DNA from: Janthinobacterium lividum
Lineage (GTDB): Bacteria; Pseudomonadota; Gammaproteobacteria; Burkholderiales; Burkholderiaceae_D
Assembly (NCBI RefSeq): GCF_034424625.1
Contig: NZ_CP139976.1
Coordinates: 5,084,001-5,148,000, forward strand
Direction of reading: 5' to 3'
Length of the DNA stretch: 64,000 nt
The notes beneath the pieces are model-generated. The model saw nothing but the letters and a program-made list of their open reading frames with translations. It did no database searches and was not told the origin of the DNA. Shown here piece after piece: positions 27,765-37,066 of the stretch; within the stretch, counting starts at the first letter, position 1, and each line of letters starts with the position of its first letter. A program made the position numbers and the translations under genes.

Positions 27765-28337
27765 TCAAAACGTCGGCAGCAGGGCTGCCAACCGTGGAAA
27801 ATCCGGCCGGACGGCACAAATTCGTTGCACCAGAGCAGCTTTTGGCTGTTCCACGCGCCCATCCTCATACGCTACCACACGCAAGCCGTGCTGGACCGCC
27901 CAGGTCAGCATTTCGCCTTCCTTCAGCAGGAACTTCGGATTCGACGGCTTGCCGAACTGCTCATTGCCTTCAGCAAACGTTTCATACAGCAGCACGCCAT
28001 CGGGCGCCAGGCTGGCAATCATGGCTTCCAGCAGGGGCCGGTGCAGGTAATTGGTGACGACGATGCCGGCAAAACGGCCGGGGGCGAAAGGCCATACGGC
28101 GCCCGGCCCTTCCAGGTCCACCAGCGACGTGGTGATGCCCGTGCCGGCCGCCTTTTCCAGCATTTCCGGATCATGGTCGAGCGCGATCACGGGATGGCCC
28201 AGGCTCACCAGGTGGCGCGCGTGGCGGCCCGCGCCGCAGGCCAGGTCCAGCACTTCGCCGCCGGGGATCAGGGGCGCCCAGCGGCGCAGCCAGCCGGAAA
28301 TCGCTTCGGTTTCTAAAATTGGTTCAGTTACTTGCAT
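27765..28337 (-). CDS. Class I SAM-dependent methyltransferase
   Basis: The 190-residue protein has the SAM-binding motif I VLDLACGAGRHARHL, an acidic end of strand beta2 (ALDHD) and later NYLHRPLL. It resembles TehB/UbiE-like small-molecule methyltransferases; the substrate is unknown. The ATG at 28337 is chosen because GGAAG sits just before it, and an extension of five codons upstream is possible. It is 42 bp downstream of the site-2 protease gene, same strand, so probably in one transcript with it. Confidence 0.88.
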   Translation of the reverse strand: MQVTEPILETEAISGWLRRWAPLIPGGEVLDLACGAGRHARHLVSLGHPVIALDHDPEMLEKAAGTGITTSLVDLEGPGAVWPFAPGRFAGIVVTNYLHRPLLEAMIASLAPDGVLLYETFAEGNEQFGKPSNPKFLLKEGEMLTWAVQHGLRVVAYEDGRVEQPKAALVQRICAVRPDFPRLAALLPTF

Positions 28338-28379
28338 CGGTACTTCCATCAATTATTTGCGTCCATCCAGTTGCTTGCA

Positions 28380-29057
28380 TCAAGTCAACAGGGCCGTCAG
28401 GGGCGTGACCAGGGTGACAAAAATGCCAATGACAAATTCGATCGCTGCCAGCAAGGCGCGGTTCAATACGCCCGTGTACATCAGCAGCACCAGGGCGCCG
28501 AAGACATACAGGCTGTAGCGCTCGATACTGGCGTAAGGACGCGCCAGCTGCATCGGCAGCAAGCCCGTCATGATGCGTCCGCCATCGAGGGGCGGCACGG
28601 GAATCAGGTTAAAGACAAACATGGCCGCATTCACGCTGACGCCGGCGCCCGCCATCTTGCGGAAAAACATGCCCATTTCCGTCGGCGGCATCACGCTGAG
28701 CACGACAAAAGCGATCATCCAGCCCAGGCCCATGACGAAATTGGCGCCAGGACCGGCAAACGCCACCCAGGCCATCTGCTTCTTCGGATTGCGCAGGCGG
28801 CTGAAATCGACAGGCACCGGCTTGGCATATCCGAACGGCACCTGGATCGTGAAATACAGCATCAGGGGCAGCAAGATCGTGCCGAAAGGGTCGATATGCC
28901 GGATGGGATTGAGGCTCAGCCGGCCTTCGTTCGAGGCCGTGGGATCACCGAAATAACGGGCGGCATAGCCATGCGCCGCCTCATGCAGGGAAATGGCAAA
29001 CAGCACCGGCACCAGGTAGACCGCAACGGTCTGGACTATCGTATTGAAATCGCTCAT
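28380..29057 (-). CDS. Site-2 protease family membrane metalloprotease (M50)
   Basis: The 225-residue protein has several hydrophobic helices, the zinc motif HEAAH (H25, E26, H29) in the first TM segment, and the second metal motif NLIPVPPLDGGRI near residue 150. These mark the short group III S2P proteases, which cleave within or near membrane helices; substrates in this clade are not known. Similar genes commonly sit with yciO and PHP genes in beta-proteobacteria, as here. Confidence 0.93.
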   Translation of the reverse strand: MSDFNTIVQTVAVYLVPVLFAISLHEAAHGYAARYFGDPTASNEGRLSLNPIRHIDPFGTILLPLMLYFTIQVPFGYAKPVPVDFSRLRNPKKQMAWVAFAGPGANFVMGLGWMIAFVVLSVMPPTEMGMFFRKMAGAGVSVNAAMFVFNLIPVPPLDGGRIMTGLLPMQLARPYASIERYSLYVFGALVLLMYTGVLNRALLAAIEFVIGIFVTLVTPLTALLT

Positions 29058-29109
29058 GACCGCGATTCTACCAGAGGCGTCCCAGCCCCTTTCTTACGTT
29101 GTCATTAAG

Positions 29110-29213
29110 AACACCTGCCAAAACCTACTGCGCGTCGCGATTTGCGGCCTGCGATGCTCACTGTGCTTCTTAGCCACAACTCCCTTCCGCTCGCTACGGT
29201 TTTGTCAGGTGTT
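29110..29213. repeat. Intergenic palindromic repeat, copy C (centre deleted)
   Basis: The element is 104 bp with ends AACACCTGCCAAAACC and GGTTTTGTCAGGTGTT, in the same orientation as copies B and E. Only the left arm CTGTGCT (29161-29167) of the central hairpin remains and the right arm is missing. It lies between yciO and the site-2 protease gene. Confidence 0.82.
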
Positions 29214-29237
29214 GTAAAGATAGGTAAATGCAATCTC

Positions 29238-29861
29238 CTACAAACCCAGCACGGCCGGGTCGCCGCGTCCCACGCGCACCACTTCCGGCTCCGCTCCCGT
29301 CAGGTCGATCACGGTGCTGGGGCCATGCGCGCAGACGCCGCCATCGATGATCAGGTCGACCAGTTTTTCCAGCCGTTCGCGGATCGTGTCGGCGTCCGTC
29401 AGGCTGTCTTCATCGCCGGGCAGGGTCAGGGTCGCGCCCAGCAGCGGCTGGCCCAGCTCTTCCAGCAGGCATTGCACGATGCGGTGCTGCGGCACGCGCA
29501 GGCCGATGGTCTTGCGCGAAGGATGGCTGAGGCGGCGCGGCACTTCCTTCGTCGCTTCCAGGATGAAAGTGTAGGCGCCCGGCGTGGCCGCCTTGAGCAA
29601 GCGGAACTGGCGGTTGTCCACGCGGGCATACACGCCCAGCTCGCTTAAGTCGCGGCACAGCAAGGTTAAATGGTGCTTTTCATCCACGCCACGGATGCGG
29701 CGCAGGCGCTCGACGGCACCCTTGTCGTCGAGCTGGCACACCAGCGCGTAGCAGGAATCGGTCGGCAAGGCCACGACGCCGCCGGACTGGATGATCTGCG
29801 CCGCCTGCTTGATCAGGCGCATTTGCGGATTGTCAGGGTGAATCTGGAAAAATTGACTCAT
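29238..29861 (-). CDS. yciO: YciO/Sua5/YrdC-family protein
   Basis: The 207-residue protein starts MSQFFQIHPDNPQ, the hallmark N-terminus of YciO, and keeps the family elements GGVVALPTDSCYAL, KHHLTLLCRD, TFILEATKEVPRR and STVIDLTG. The family makes threonylcarbamoyl-AMP for t6A tRNA modification (TsaC/Sua5); YciO is a paralogue whose own activity appears weak or distinct. It is 38 bp downstream of htpX, same strand. Confidence 0.92.
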   Translation of the reverse strand: MSQFFQIHPDNPQMRLIKQAAQIIQSGGVVALPTDSCYALVCQLDDKGAVERLRRIRGVDEKHHLTLLCRDLSELGVYARVDNRQFRLLKAATPGAYTFILEATKEVPRRLSHPSRKTIGLRVPQHRIVQCLLEELGQPLLGATLTLPGDEDSLTDADTIRERLEKLVDLIIDGGVCAHGPSTVIDLTGAEPEVVRVGRGDPAVLGL

Positions 29862-29899
29862 GTGTAAGCGTTCTGGCGAACCAGCTTGTTAAGTTGGCA

Positions 29900-30784
29900 T
29901 CATTGTACGCCGCGCAGCGCGGCGATGCGTTGTTCGAGGGGCGGATGGGTGGCGAACAGCGCGCCCCAGCCGCCATTGCCGCCGCTGATGCCCAGCGCCT
30001 GCATCGATTGCGGCAGCTCGCCCGGCGGCACGCCGCCCAGGCGAGCCAGCGCGTGCATCATCGGCGTGGGGCTGCCCAGCAGCTTGGCGGAACCGGCGTC
30101 GGCGCGGAATTCGCGCTGGCGCGAGAACCAGGCCACGATGATGGAAGCGAGCAAGCCGAAGATCACTTCGCACACCATCACGGTCACAAAGTAACCGATG
30201 CCGCGTCCGCCCCCTTCGCGGTTGTTATTTTTCAACAGCACGTTATCGACAAAGAAACCCACCACGCGGGCCATGAAGACGACGAAGGTATTCACCACGC
30301 CCTGGATCAGGGTCAGGGTCACCATGTCGCCATTTGCGACGTGGGCGATTTCATGGCCCAGCACGGCTTCGACTTCATCGCGATTCATGCTTTGCAGCAA
30401 GCCGGTGGAGACGGCCACCAGCGCGGAATTCTTGAAGGCGCCCGTGGCAAACGCATTCGCGTCGCCCTCGTACACGGCCACTTCCGGCATGCCGATGCCG
30501 GCCCGCTCGGACAAGGCGCGCACGGTATTGACCAGCCACAATTCCGTCGACGAAGTCGGGTTGTCGATGACGCGCGCGCCCGTGCTCCACTTGGCCATCG
30601 GCTTGCTGATCAACAATGAAAAGATCGAACCCGTGAAGCCCACCACCAGCGAAAACACCAGCAGGCTGCCCAGGTTCAGGGTGCTGCCGCGCGCCGGATT
30701 GCCCACGCCCAGCAAACTGAGCACGAGCGACAGCACCAGCATCACGGCCAGGTTGGTTGCGATAAAAAGGACGATACGTTTCAT
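29900..30784 (-). CDS. htpX: Membrane protease HtpX
   Basis: The 294-residue inner-membrane zinc protease is involved in membrane-protein quality control. There are TM helices at about 5-25 and 40-60, the active site HEIAH (H144, E145, H148), two later hydrophobic segments around 160-215, and the substrate/zinc region [12 protein letters not shown] with the third ligand. Family length is standard. The htpX-yciO pair is bracketed by inverted copies of the intergenic repeat. Confidence 0.96.
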   Translation of the reverse strand: MKRIVLFIATNLAVMLVLSLVLSLLGVGNPARGSTLNLGSLLVFSLVVGFTGSIFSLLISKPMAKWSTGARVIDNPTSSTELWLVNTVRALSERAGIGMPEVAVYEGDANAFATGAFKNSALVAVSTGLLQSMNRDEVEAVLGHEIAHVANGDMVTLTLIQGVVNTFVVFMARVVGFFVDNVLLKNNNREGGGRGIGYFVTVMVCEVIFGLLASIIVAWFSRQREFRADAGSAKLLGSPTPMMHALARLGGVPPGELPQSMQALGISGGNGGWGALFATHPPLEQRIAALRGVQ

Positions 30785-30878
30785 GGGCGATGGCTCCGGA
30801 TGACTATGTATAACAAGAATAACAAAAAGATATGCACGCTAACGCAGATTTCAAGCAGCGACACGACGGCGCATCGGC

Positions 30879-30992
30879 AGCCAGGAAAATCGTCGCGAGC
30901 GGCAGTGATTTGTGGCCGAGAAGCGCAACCGTACTGGAGTACGGTGAGCATCGCCGGCCGCAAAGCGCGCCGCGCAGCAGATTTGCCTGGCT
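30879..30992. repeat. Intergenic palindromic repeat, copy D
   Basis: The element is 114 bp, in the same orientation as copy A, with ends AGCCAGG/CCTGGCT that differ from the other copies. Internal blocks GGCCGAGAAGCGCAACC and GTGAGCATCGCCGGCC are kept, with central hairpin CCGTACT GG AGTACGG (30929-30944). It lies just after the PHP phosphatase stop codon. Confidence 0.85.
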
Positions 30993-30997
30993 GTCAG

Positions 30998-31831
30998 CTA
31001 AAACCAGTCGTACCAGATCGGGGTAACGCTGGCAGGCAGTGGCGGCAACATGGCAAAATCCACGCGCGATTCGCCCGGCGCATGGAAATCCGTGCCGCGC
31101 GAGGCGAGGAAGCCGTAGGCATTGGCCAGCTGCGCATATTCCGGATACTGGTCCGGACTGTGGCTGCCCGTGACGACTTCGATGGCCACGCCGCCGAGTT
31201 GCTTGAATTCATCGAACAGCACGCCTTGCGCCATGTCGCTGAAGCGGTAGCGGCCCGGATGGGCGATGACGGCCACGCCGCCCGCCCCGCGTATCCAGCC
31301 CACCGCTTCGGCCAGGGTGGCCCAGCGGTGCTCGACATAGCCCGGCTTGCCTTCCGACAGGTATTTCTTGAACACGTCAGGGATATTCGCGCATTTGCCC
31401 GTTTCCACGATGTAGCGGGCAAAGTGCGTGCGCGACATCAGGTCTGGGTTGCCGACGAACTTCAAGGCCCCTTCATAGGCATCGGGGATGCCGGCCAGGT
31501 CCAGCTGGCGGGCGATTTCGCGGCCGCGCGCGTCGCGCCCGGAACGCGTCTGGTGCAAGCCCTGCACCAGACCCGGATTGTTTTCATCGACTTGCAAGCC
31601 GACGATGTGCACGGTTTCACCGGCCCACGTAATGGAAATTTCCACGCCGGCCACGAAGCGCATGCCCAGGTCCAGCGCGGCCGTGCGCGCGGCGGCAATG
31701 CCGGACACTTCATCGTGGTCCGTCAGCGCCCACACGTCGACGCCCGCCTTGCGTGCGTGCGCAGCCACGGCGGCGGGGGACAGCACGCCGTCGGAGATAT
31801 TCGAATGACAATGCAGGTCGACTTTAAGCAT
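30998..31831 (-). CDS. rnm: PHP-domain 3',5'-nucleoside bisphosphate phosphatase (RNase AM/YciV type)
   Basis: The 277-residue metal-dependent phosphoesterase has the PHP signature DLHCHSNISDG (H7, H9), LTDHDEV, the third motif GVEIS, IAHPGRY and the last motif GTDFHAPGE. In E. coli the orthologue removes 3'-phosphates from nucleoside 3',5'-bisphosphates and acts as a 5'-to-3' exonuclease in RNA maturation. Length and all metal ligands match. The assignment to this family is firm, the exact role is by homology. Confidence 0.9.
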   Translation of the reverse strand: MLKVDLHCHSNISDGVLSPAAVAAHARKAGVDVWALTDHDEVSGIAAARTAALDLGMRFVAGVEISITWAGETVHIVGLQVDENNPGLVQGLHQTRSGRDARGREIARQLDLAGIPDAYEGALKFVGNPDLMSRTHFARYIVETGKCANIPDVFKKYLSEGKPGYVEHRWATLAEAVGWIRGAGGVAVIAHPGRYRFSDMAQGVLFDEFKQLGGVAIEVVTGSHSPDQYPEYAQLANAYGFLASRGTDFHAPGESRVDFAMLPPLPASVTPIWYDWF

Positions 31832-31921
31832 GTGAAAACAATACCCTGCACGGGCTCAGCATGGAAGAAGTTTTCATTGTACGCTGCTTGTCAAATAGCG
31901 CTGCAGCGTTCCCGACACACA

Positions 31922-32806
31922 TCAGGCCAAAAAGGCTTCCACCAGCCTTGCCAGTGCCTGCGGCTGGTCATGATGCAGCATGTGGCCCGCGTCCAGCATC
32001 ATCTCGCAGCGCACATCCTTGATGCAGGCCAAACGCCGGTCGATTTCGATGCGCGCCTGCTCCTTGGGCCCCATCCATTGCCACATATTCGTGTCATCGG
32101 CCTCCACCCACAGCACGGGCGCCGTGATGCGGCGCCAGCAGGCCATCACCTCTTCCACCTGGTACAGGATGGGATTGACGCGCTTGTGCTGCGGGTCGCC
32201 CATGATGTCCCACTCTCCCGCCTCGTTCTGCGCCGACCAGTGTTCGGCGAGAAAAGCCGCGCGCTCGTCCGGCAGGCGCGGATTGGTCTTTTGCAGACGC
32301 CCGGCCACGGCCTGTTGCGTGGGATAGCTGCGCATGGCGGGCGGCTCGCGCAATTCGTCGAGCCACTTGGCGTAGCGGCCCGGCGCCTGCTCCGGCTTGG
32401 TGGCCATCATGCCGAAGCCTTCCAGGTTGATGAAGCGGCTGATGCGCTCGGGCCGCACGCCCGCGTACAGGCCGGCCACGTTGGCGCCCATGCTGTGGCC
32501 CAGCAGGTTGACGGGGGCGTCCGGCGAATAGTGCAGCAGCATGGCGTCCAGGTCGGCCAGGTAATCGGGGAACCAGTAGGTATCCGATTGCGTGTAGTCG
32601 CTGAGGCCAAAGCCGCGCCAGTCGGGCGCGATCACATGCCAGTCGCCTTGCAACTCGTCGACGACGAACTGGAACGAGGCTGCCACGTCCATCCAGCCAT
32701 GCACCATGAACAGGATGGGTGCGCCTTCGCGGCCCCAGTGGCGCACATGCGTGCGTGCGCCGCGGATGTTGATGAATTCGGAACGGGAAAGTTTCATGGG
32801 TTTCAT
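31922..32806 (-). CDS. Alpha/beta-hydrolase
   Basis: The 294-residue protein has an alpha/beta-hydrolase fold with an oxyanion region (MVHGWMD), the nucleophile elbow GHSMG and the catalytic His in LDAGHMLHHDQP. It resembles esterase/haloalkane-dehalogenase-like hydrolases; the substrate is unknown. The ATG at 32806 is used because AAGGCAGG lies upstream, and a 13-codon extension (to 32845) is possible. It is 90 bp upstream of the PHP gene, same strand. Confidence 0.88.
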   Translation of the reverse strand: MKPMKLSRSEFINIRGARTHVRHWGREGAPILFMVHGWMDVAASFQFVVDELQGDWHVIAPDWRGFGLSDYTQSDTYWFPDYLADLDAMLLHYSPDAPVNLLGHSMGANVAGLYAGVRPERISRFINLEGFGMMATKPEQAPGRYAKWLDELREPPAMRSYPTQQAVAGRLQKTNPRLPDERAAFLAEHWSAQNEAGEWDIMGDPQHKRVNPILYQVEEVMACWRRITAPVLWVEADDTNMWQWMGPKEQARIEIDRRLACIKDVRCEMMLDAGHMLHHDQPQALARLVEAFLA

Positions 32807-33003
32807 CGGATGCCTGCCTTGAAAGTGGCGCAGATGGCGCCACATGCTGTGTCTGTAGATAGGGCGCGTATAAAAGTACGACCGTTCGATAATTATACCG
32901 GATTAACGCCCGGCGCTCGGACTTGCCCTGCAACAGCGTAAAATAGCGCAAAACTTCCGCGTCCGGCCGTGCCCGGCGCTTCCACCACCGCCACAGGCTA
33001 ACG

Positions 33004-33528
33004 ATGACACTCTACCAATTGGGCGCCGATGCGCCGCTGATTGATGCTTCCGCTTTTGTTGCCGACACGGCCAATGTGATCGGCAAGGTGACCCTGGAAG
33101 CGAATACGTCCGTATGGTTCGGCGCCACGATTCGCGGCGACAACGAACGCATCACCGTGGGCGCCAACAGCAATGTGCAGGAAGGCGCCGTACTGCATAC
33201 GGATCCGGGCTACCCGCTGGACATCGGCCGGAACGTCACCATCGGCCACCAGGCAATGTTGCATGGCTGCACGATCGGCGATGGCGCCCTGGTCGGCATC
33301 CAGGCCGTGATCCTGAATGGCGCGAAGATCGGCAAGAACTGCCTGGTCGGCGCGGGCGCGCTGGTCACGGAAGGCAAGGAATTTCCCGACAATATGCTGA
33401 TCATCGGCTCACCGGCGAAAGCCGTGAGGGCCCTGACGGCAGACGATATCACCAGACTACAAGGCAACGCCGTGAACTATGTGCAACGCGGCCAGCTATT
33501 TAATACGCAACTCAAGAAGATTGGATAA
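33004..33528 (+). CDS. Gamma-class carbonic anhydrase family protein (YrdA-like)
   Basis: The 174-residue left-handed beta-helix protein is built from hexapeptide repeats (VIGKVTLEANTSVW, NVTIGHQAMLHGCTIGDGAL). The three zinc histidines of gamma-carbonic anhydrases are visible in VLHTDPG, TIGHQAMLHG. Many members bind zinc but show little CO2-hydrating activity. The gene is followed after four bases by hslO, so the two are an operon. Confidence 0.92.
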   Translation: MTLYQLGADAPLIDASAFVADTANVIGKVTLEANTSVWFGATIRGDNERITVGANSNVQEGAVLHTDPGYPLDIGRNVTIGHQAMLHGCTIGDGALVGIQAVILNGAKIGKNCLVGAGALVTEGKEFPDNMLIIGSPAKAVRALTADDITRLQGNAVNYVQRGQLFNTQLKKIG

Positions 33529-33532
33529 AAGA

Positions 33533-34513
33533 ATGACGACTGAAACCACGGGCGCAGTCAGCGCAGCCCTTACCGGCCAGGATACCCTGCAAAAATTTAT
33601 TTTCGACAACGCCGCCGTGCGCGGCCAGTTCATCGACGTTTCCGGCACCTGGCAGGAAGTGGTGTCGCGCCACGCCTACCCGACGGCCGTGAAAAAAGTG
33701 CTGGGCGAAATGGTGGCCGCCGCCGCCCTGCTGTCGGCCAACCTGAAATTCAACGGCTCCATCATCATGCAGATCCACGGTGACGGTCCCGTGCGCCTGA
33801 TGGTGGTCGAGTGCGATTCCGACCTGCGCCTGCGCGCCACGGCCAAGCTGGACCCGGATGCCGCGATTCCCGACGTGGCCACCGTGCCGCAGCTGCTCAA
33901 CGCCACGGGCAAGGGCCGCTTCATCATCACCCTGGACCCGGCCGACAAGGTGCCGGGCCAGCAACCGTACCAGGGCATCGTGCCGCTCGACGGCGACGAC
34001 ATGGCGACCGTGATCGAAAACTACATGTTGCGCTCGGAACAGCTCGACACGCGCCTGTGGCTGGCCACGGACGACACCGTCTCACGCGGCCTGCTGCTGC
34101 AAAAACTACCCCACCATGGCGGCAAGGCCGAAGCGACGCCCGTGTCGGAAGAAGATGCGCTGGACACGTGGAACCGCGCCGTGATGCTGGCGTCGACCCT
34201 GAAAGAGGCGGAAATCCTGTCGACGGACATCGATACCCTGATGCAGCGCTTGTTCTGGGAAGAAACGATCCGCGTCTTCGACCCGCTGCACCCGAGCTTC
34301 CATTGCACTTGCACGCGCGAAAAAGTGGGCAATATGCTCAAGATGCTGGGCGAGGAAGAAGTCAACAGTACCCTGGAAGAAGTGGGGCAAGTGGGCGTGA
34401 ACTGCGATTTCTGCGGCCAGCACTACGAGTTCGACAAGGTCGATTGCGCGCAACTGTTCATCACGGATGCGCCGGCCGAAGTGCTCATCCCGCCAGCCGC
34501 CAGCATTAACTAA
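33533..34513 (+). CDS. hslO: Redox-regulated chaperone Hsp33
   Basis: The 326-residue cytosolic holdase is activated by oxidation. The C-terminal zinc switch is intact: C258-T-C260 (FHCTCTRE) and C291-D-F-C294. These four cysteines hold Zn when reduced and form disulphides under oxidative and heat stress. The start at 33533 (MTTETTGAV) is four bases after the previous stop, and the upstream in-frame extension overlaps that gene. Followed by a GC-rich hairpin. Confidence 0.96.
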   Translation: MTTETTGAVSAALTGQDTLQKFIFDNAAVRGQFIDVSGTWQEVVSRHAYPTAVKKVLGEMVAAAALLSANLKFNGSIIMQIHGDGPVRLMVVECDSDLRLRATAKLDPDAAIPDVATVPQLLNATGKGRFIITLDPADKVPGQQPYQGIVPLDGDDMATVIENYMLRSEQLDTRLWLATDDTVSRGLLLQKLPHHGGKAEATPVSEEDALDTWNRAVMLASTLKEAEILSTDIDTLMQRLFWEETIRVFDPLHPSFHCTCTREKVGNMLKMLGEEEVNSTLEEVGQVGVNCDFCGQHYEFDKVDCAQLFITDAPAEVLIPPAASIN

Positions 34514-34527
34514 GTGTAATAATCTCC

Positions 34528-34555
34528 GCGCCGCCCCTCAGGCGGCGCAATTGTT
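34528..34555 (+). terminator. Hairpin terminator after hslO
   Basis: An 8-bp perfect stem, GCGCCGCC/GGCGGCGC, has loop CCTCA and is followed by AATTGTTT. It sits directly before the Pho-box array. Confidence 0.7.
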
Positions 34556-34559
34556 TCTA

Positions 34560-34599
34560 CTGTCATCTTCCCGTCATCAGTTCGTCATCAGCCCGTCAC
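34560..34599 (+). promoter_or_regulatory. Array of four Pho-box half-sites (PhoB binding region)
   Basis: Four 7-bp units, CTGTCAT (34560), CCGTCAT (34571), TCGTCAT (34582) and CCGTCAC (34593), are spaced exactly 11 bp apart with 4-bp spacers. This is the period of PhoB direct repeats. The array ends 52 bp before the ATG of the TonB receptor, a normal promoter distance. Phosphate-starvation control of the receptor-GDPD operon follows (inference from a well-known motif). Confidence 0.85.
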
Positions 34600-34651
34600 G
34601 CGCCGCCGTTACGCTGCGCAGCTTGCATTACTTCCCACTTTCCACAGGCTG

Positions 34652-37066
34652 ATGATGACCACCCACTTGACGCTGGCCCTGCGCCGCCATTCCTTCCACG
34701 TGTTGCTGGGCGCTTGCGCCGCGGGCTTGAGCCTGCCGGCACTGGCGCAAACGGCCGTCGCTGCCGCCGTGGCGTCCGCCGCCACCGACATGGCCGCTGC
34801 TGCTGCCCCGGCTGCCGACGACAATGCCCCGATCACCACCGTGGAGATTTCCTCGCGCAAGACGCGTTCTTCCGTCGCCCTGAGCAAGAGTGAAATCCAG
34901 AAAATCCTGCCCGGCACGAATCCCCTGAAAGCCTTGCAAACCTTGCCCGGCGTCAGCTTCCAGACGGCCGATCCATGGGGCAACAACGAGCAGAACTTGT
35001 CGCTGTTCGTGCATGGTTTTTCCGGCCAGCAACTGGGCTACACCATGGACGGCGTGCCACTGGGTGACCAGCAGTACGGCAACTACAACGGCCTGTCGCC
35101 GCAGCGCGCCGTGATCAGCGAAAACGTGCGCAGCGTCGTGCTGTCCTCGGGCGCGGGCGACTTGGCCACGGCCTCGACCAGCAACCTGGGCGGCACCATC
35201 GAAACCTATTCCAGCGACCCGCTGGCCACGCAGGGCGCCAGCGTGCAGCAAACCGTGGGCAGCCACCGTACCTCGCGCACGTTTGCCCGCTACGACACGG
35301 GCGCCTTCGGCGACGGCAGCAGTGCCTATTTTTCCATCCTGCACCACGAAGCGCGCGCCTGGGACTTCGATGCGCGCCAGGGCGGCGACCAGTTCAACGC
35401 CAAGTACGTCAACCGCAGCGAGGCGGGCAAGCTGACCCTGTTCTTCAATTACTCGGACAAGATCGAACCGAACGAAGACAGCACCGTGCACGTCGCTGGT
35501 GAAACGAGCGCGCCGTACACGCGTCCCTTCCTGTATCCGGATTTCAAGGCGGCCCTCAACTACCTGTCGCCGACAGGCGCGACGCCTGCCGCCGATGGCA
35601 ACAATTACCGCAATTACTACAGCGATGCGCAGCGCACCGATTACCTGGCCTACGCCAAGTTCGACGCCAATTTGTCCGAAGGCATGACATGGTCGAACCA
35701 GGTGTATTACCACAAGGATGACGGCGCGGGCGTGGTGGCCGGCCCCATCGGCGTGGCCGGCTTGCCGGGCCTGTTCAGCGTGTACTACCCGAAGCAGAAC
35801 CTGAAGGAAGTCTTCGGCAACTCGGGCTACGCCGTGCGCACGACGGAATACGACATCAAGCGCGGCGGCTTCATTTCCACGCTGCGCAAGGAAATCGGCG
35901 AGCATCAGCTGGAAGCGGGCCTGTGGCTGGAACAGAACCGCTCGTCCGCCTACCGCCGCTGGTATGCGCTGGACGTCAACAATCCGACTTCGCCGTACGA
36001 CCGCCCCAGCAATCCCTTGATCACGCAATACGGCAGCGAGATCGACAACAAGGTGGTGCAGTTGCACTTGCAGGATGAGTGGCGCATCCGTCCCGATATC
36101 GCCCTGCAGGCCGGTTTCAAGTCCAGCCTGCAGTTTGCCGATGGCCAATTCCCCGTGCAGCCGGCCAAGGGCGCCATTTCCGGCGGCTCGACAGCCTTGC
36201 CGGTCGGCACCATCAATACGAAAAAATGGTTCTTGCCGCAAGTGGGCGCGCGCTGGGATTTCACGCCGCAAGACCAGCTGTATTTCAATATCCAGAAGAA
36301 CATGCGCCAGTTCGTCACCTACGGCGGCGGCGGCGCCTCGCCGTGGAGCTTGTCGAGCCAGGCCGCGTTTGATTTGTTCAAGCGCGATGCCAAGCCGGAA
36401 ACGGCCCTCACCTATGAAGTGGGCGTGCGCGGCAGCCACGCCTTGAACCTGGGTGCCATCACGGCCATCGATGGCCAGGTCAATGTATACCACGTCGATT
36501 TCAGCAACCGCTTGCTGCAGATCAGCCCGACGCCCGTGATTTCCTCCATCATCGGTGGCAACCCCGTGCTGGCCAACGTGGGCAGCGTGCGCACGGACGG
36601 CATCGATATCGCGGGCACCGTCCACTTTGGCAACAATTTCTCGTTCTACAATGCCCTGTCGTACAACCGCTCGCAGTACGCGGACAATTACAACAATGGC
36701 GCCGCGCTGGTGCAGACGGCGGGCAAGAACGTGCCGGGCTCGCCGGAGTGGCTGAACAAGTTCGTGGCCTCGGCCACGTTTGGCGACATCGAAGTGCAAC
36801 TGACGGGAGACTATGTGGGCAAGCGCTACGCGACGTACACCAACGATCTGTCCGTGCCCAGCTATTTCCTGATGGGCCTGGGCGTGTCGGGCAAGCTGCC
36901 GGCCATGGCCGGCTGGCTGAAAAATCCGCGCTGGAGAGTGAATATCAGCAACCTGGCCAACCGCGAAGGCTCGCTGAACGTGGTGGTGGGCGCGGCCGAC
37001 AAGACGTATAACACCTTCCCCATCGCCCCACGCCAGGGCTTCCTGACCTTGACGGCGGATTTCTGA
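34652..37066 (+). CDS. TonB-dependent receptor, probably for a phosphorus compound
   Basis: The 804-residue outer-membrane receptor has a signal peptide ending at about A32 (LPALA|Q), a TonB box-like stretch (ITTVEISSRK), a plug domain (KALQTLPGVSFQ, YTMDGVPLGD, GGTIETYSS) and a barrel ending in GFLTLTADF. The promoter region carries four Pho-box units, and the stop codon overlaps the start of a glycerophosphodiesterase gene (TGATG). Import of a phosphodiester or other phosphorus source is therefore the best guess (inference); the sequence itself does not identify the ligand. Confidence 0.93.
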   Translation: MMTTHLTLALRRHSFHVLLGACAAGLSLPALAQTAVAAAVASAATDMAAAAAPAADDNAPITTVEISSRKTRSSVALSKSEIQKILPGTNPLKALQTLPGVSFQTADPWGNNEQNLSLFVHGFSGQQLGYTMDGVPLGDQQYGNYNGLSPQRAVISENVRSVVLSSGAGDLATASTSNLGGTIETYSSDPLATQGASVQQTVGSHRTSRTFARYDTGAFGDGSSAYFSILHHEARAWDFDARQGGDQFNAKYVNRSEAGKLTLFFNYSDKIEPNEDSTVHVAGETSAPYTRPFLYPDFKAALNYLSPTGATPAADGNNYRNYYSDAQRTDYLAYAKFDANLSEGMTWSNQVYYHKDDGAGVVAGPIGVAGLPGLFSVYYPKQNLKEVFGNSGYAVRTTEYDIKRGGFISTLRKEIGEHQLEAGLWLEQNRSSAYRRWYALDVNNPTSPYDRPSNPLITQYGSEIDNKVVQLHLQDEWRIRPDIALQAGFKSSLQFADGQFPVQPAKGAISGGSTALPVGTINTKKWFLPQVGARWDFTPQDQLYFNIQKNMRQFVTYGGGGASPWSLSSQAAFDLFKRDAKPETALTYEVGVRGSHALNLGAITAIDGQVNVYHVDFSNRLLQISPTPVISSIIGGNPVLANVGSVRTDGIDIAGTVHFGNNFSFYNALSYNRSQYADNYNNGAALVQTAGKNVPGSPEWLNKFVASATFGDIEVQLTGDYVGKRYATYTNDLSVPSYFLMGLGVSGKLPAMAGWLKNPRWRVNISNLANREGSLNVVVGAADKTYNTFPIAPRQGFLTLTADF

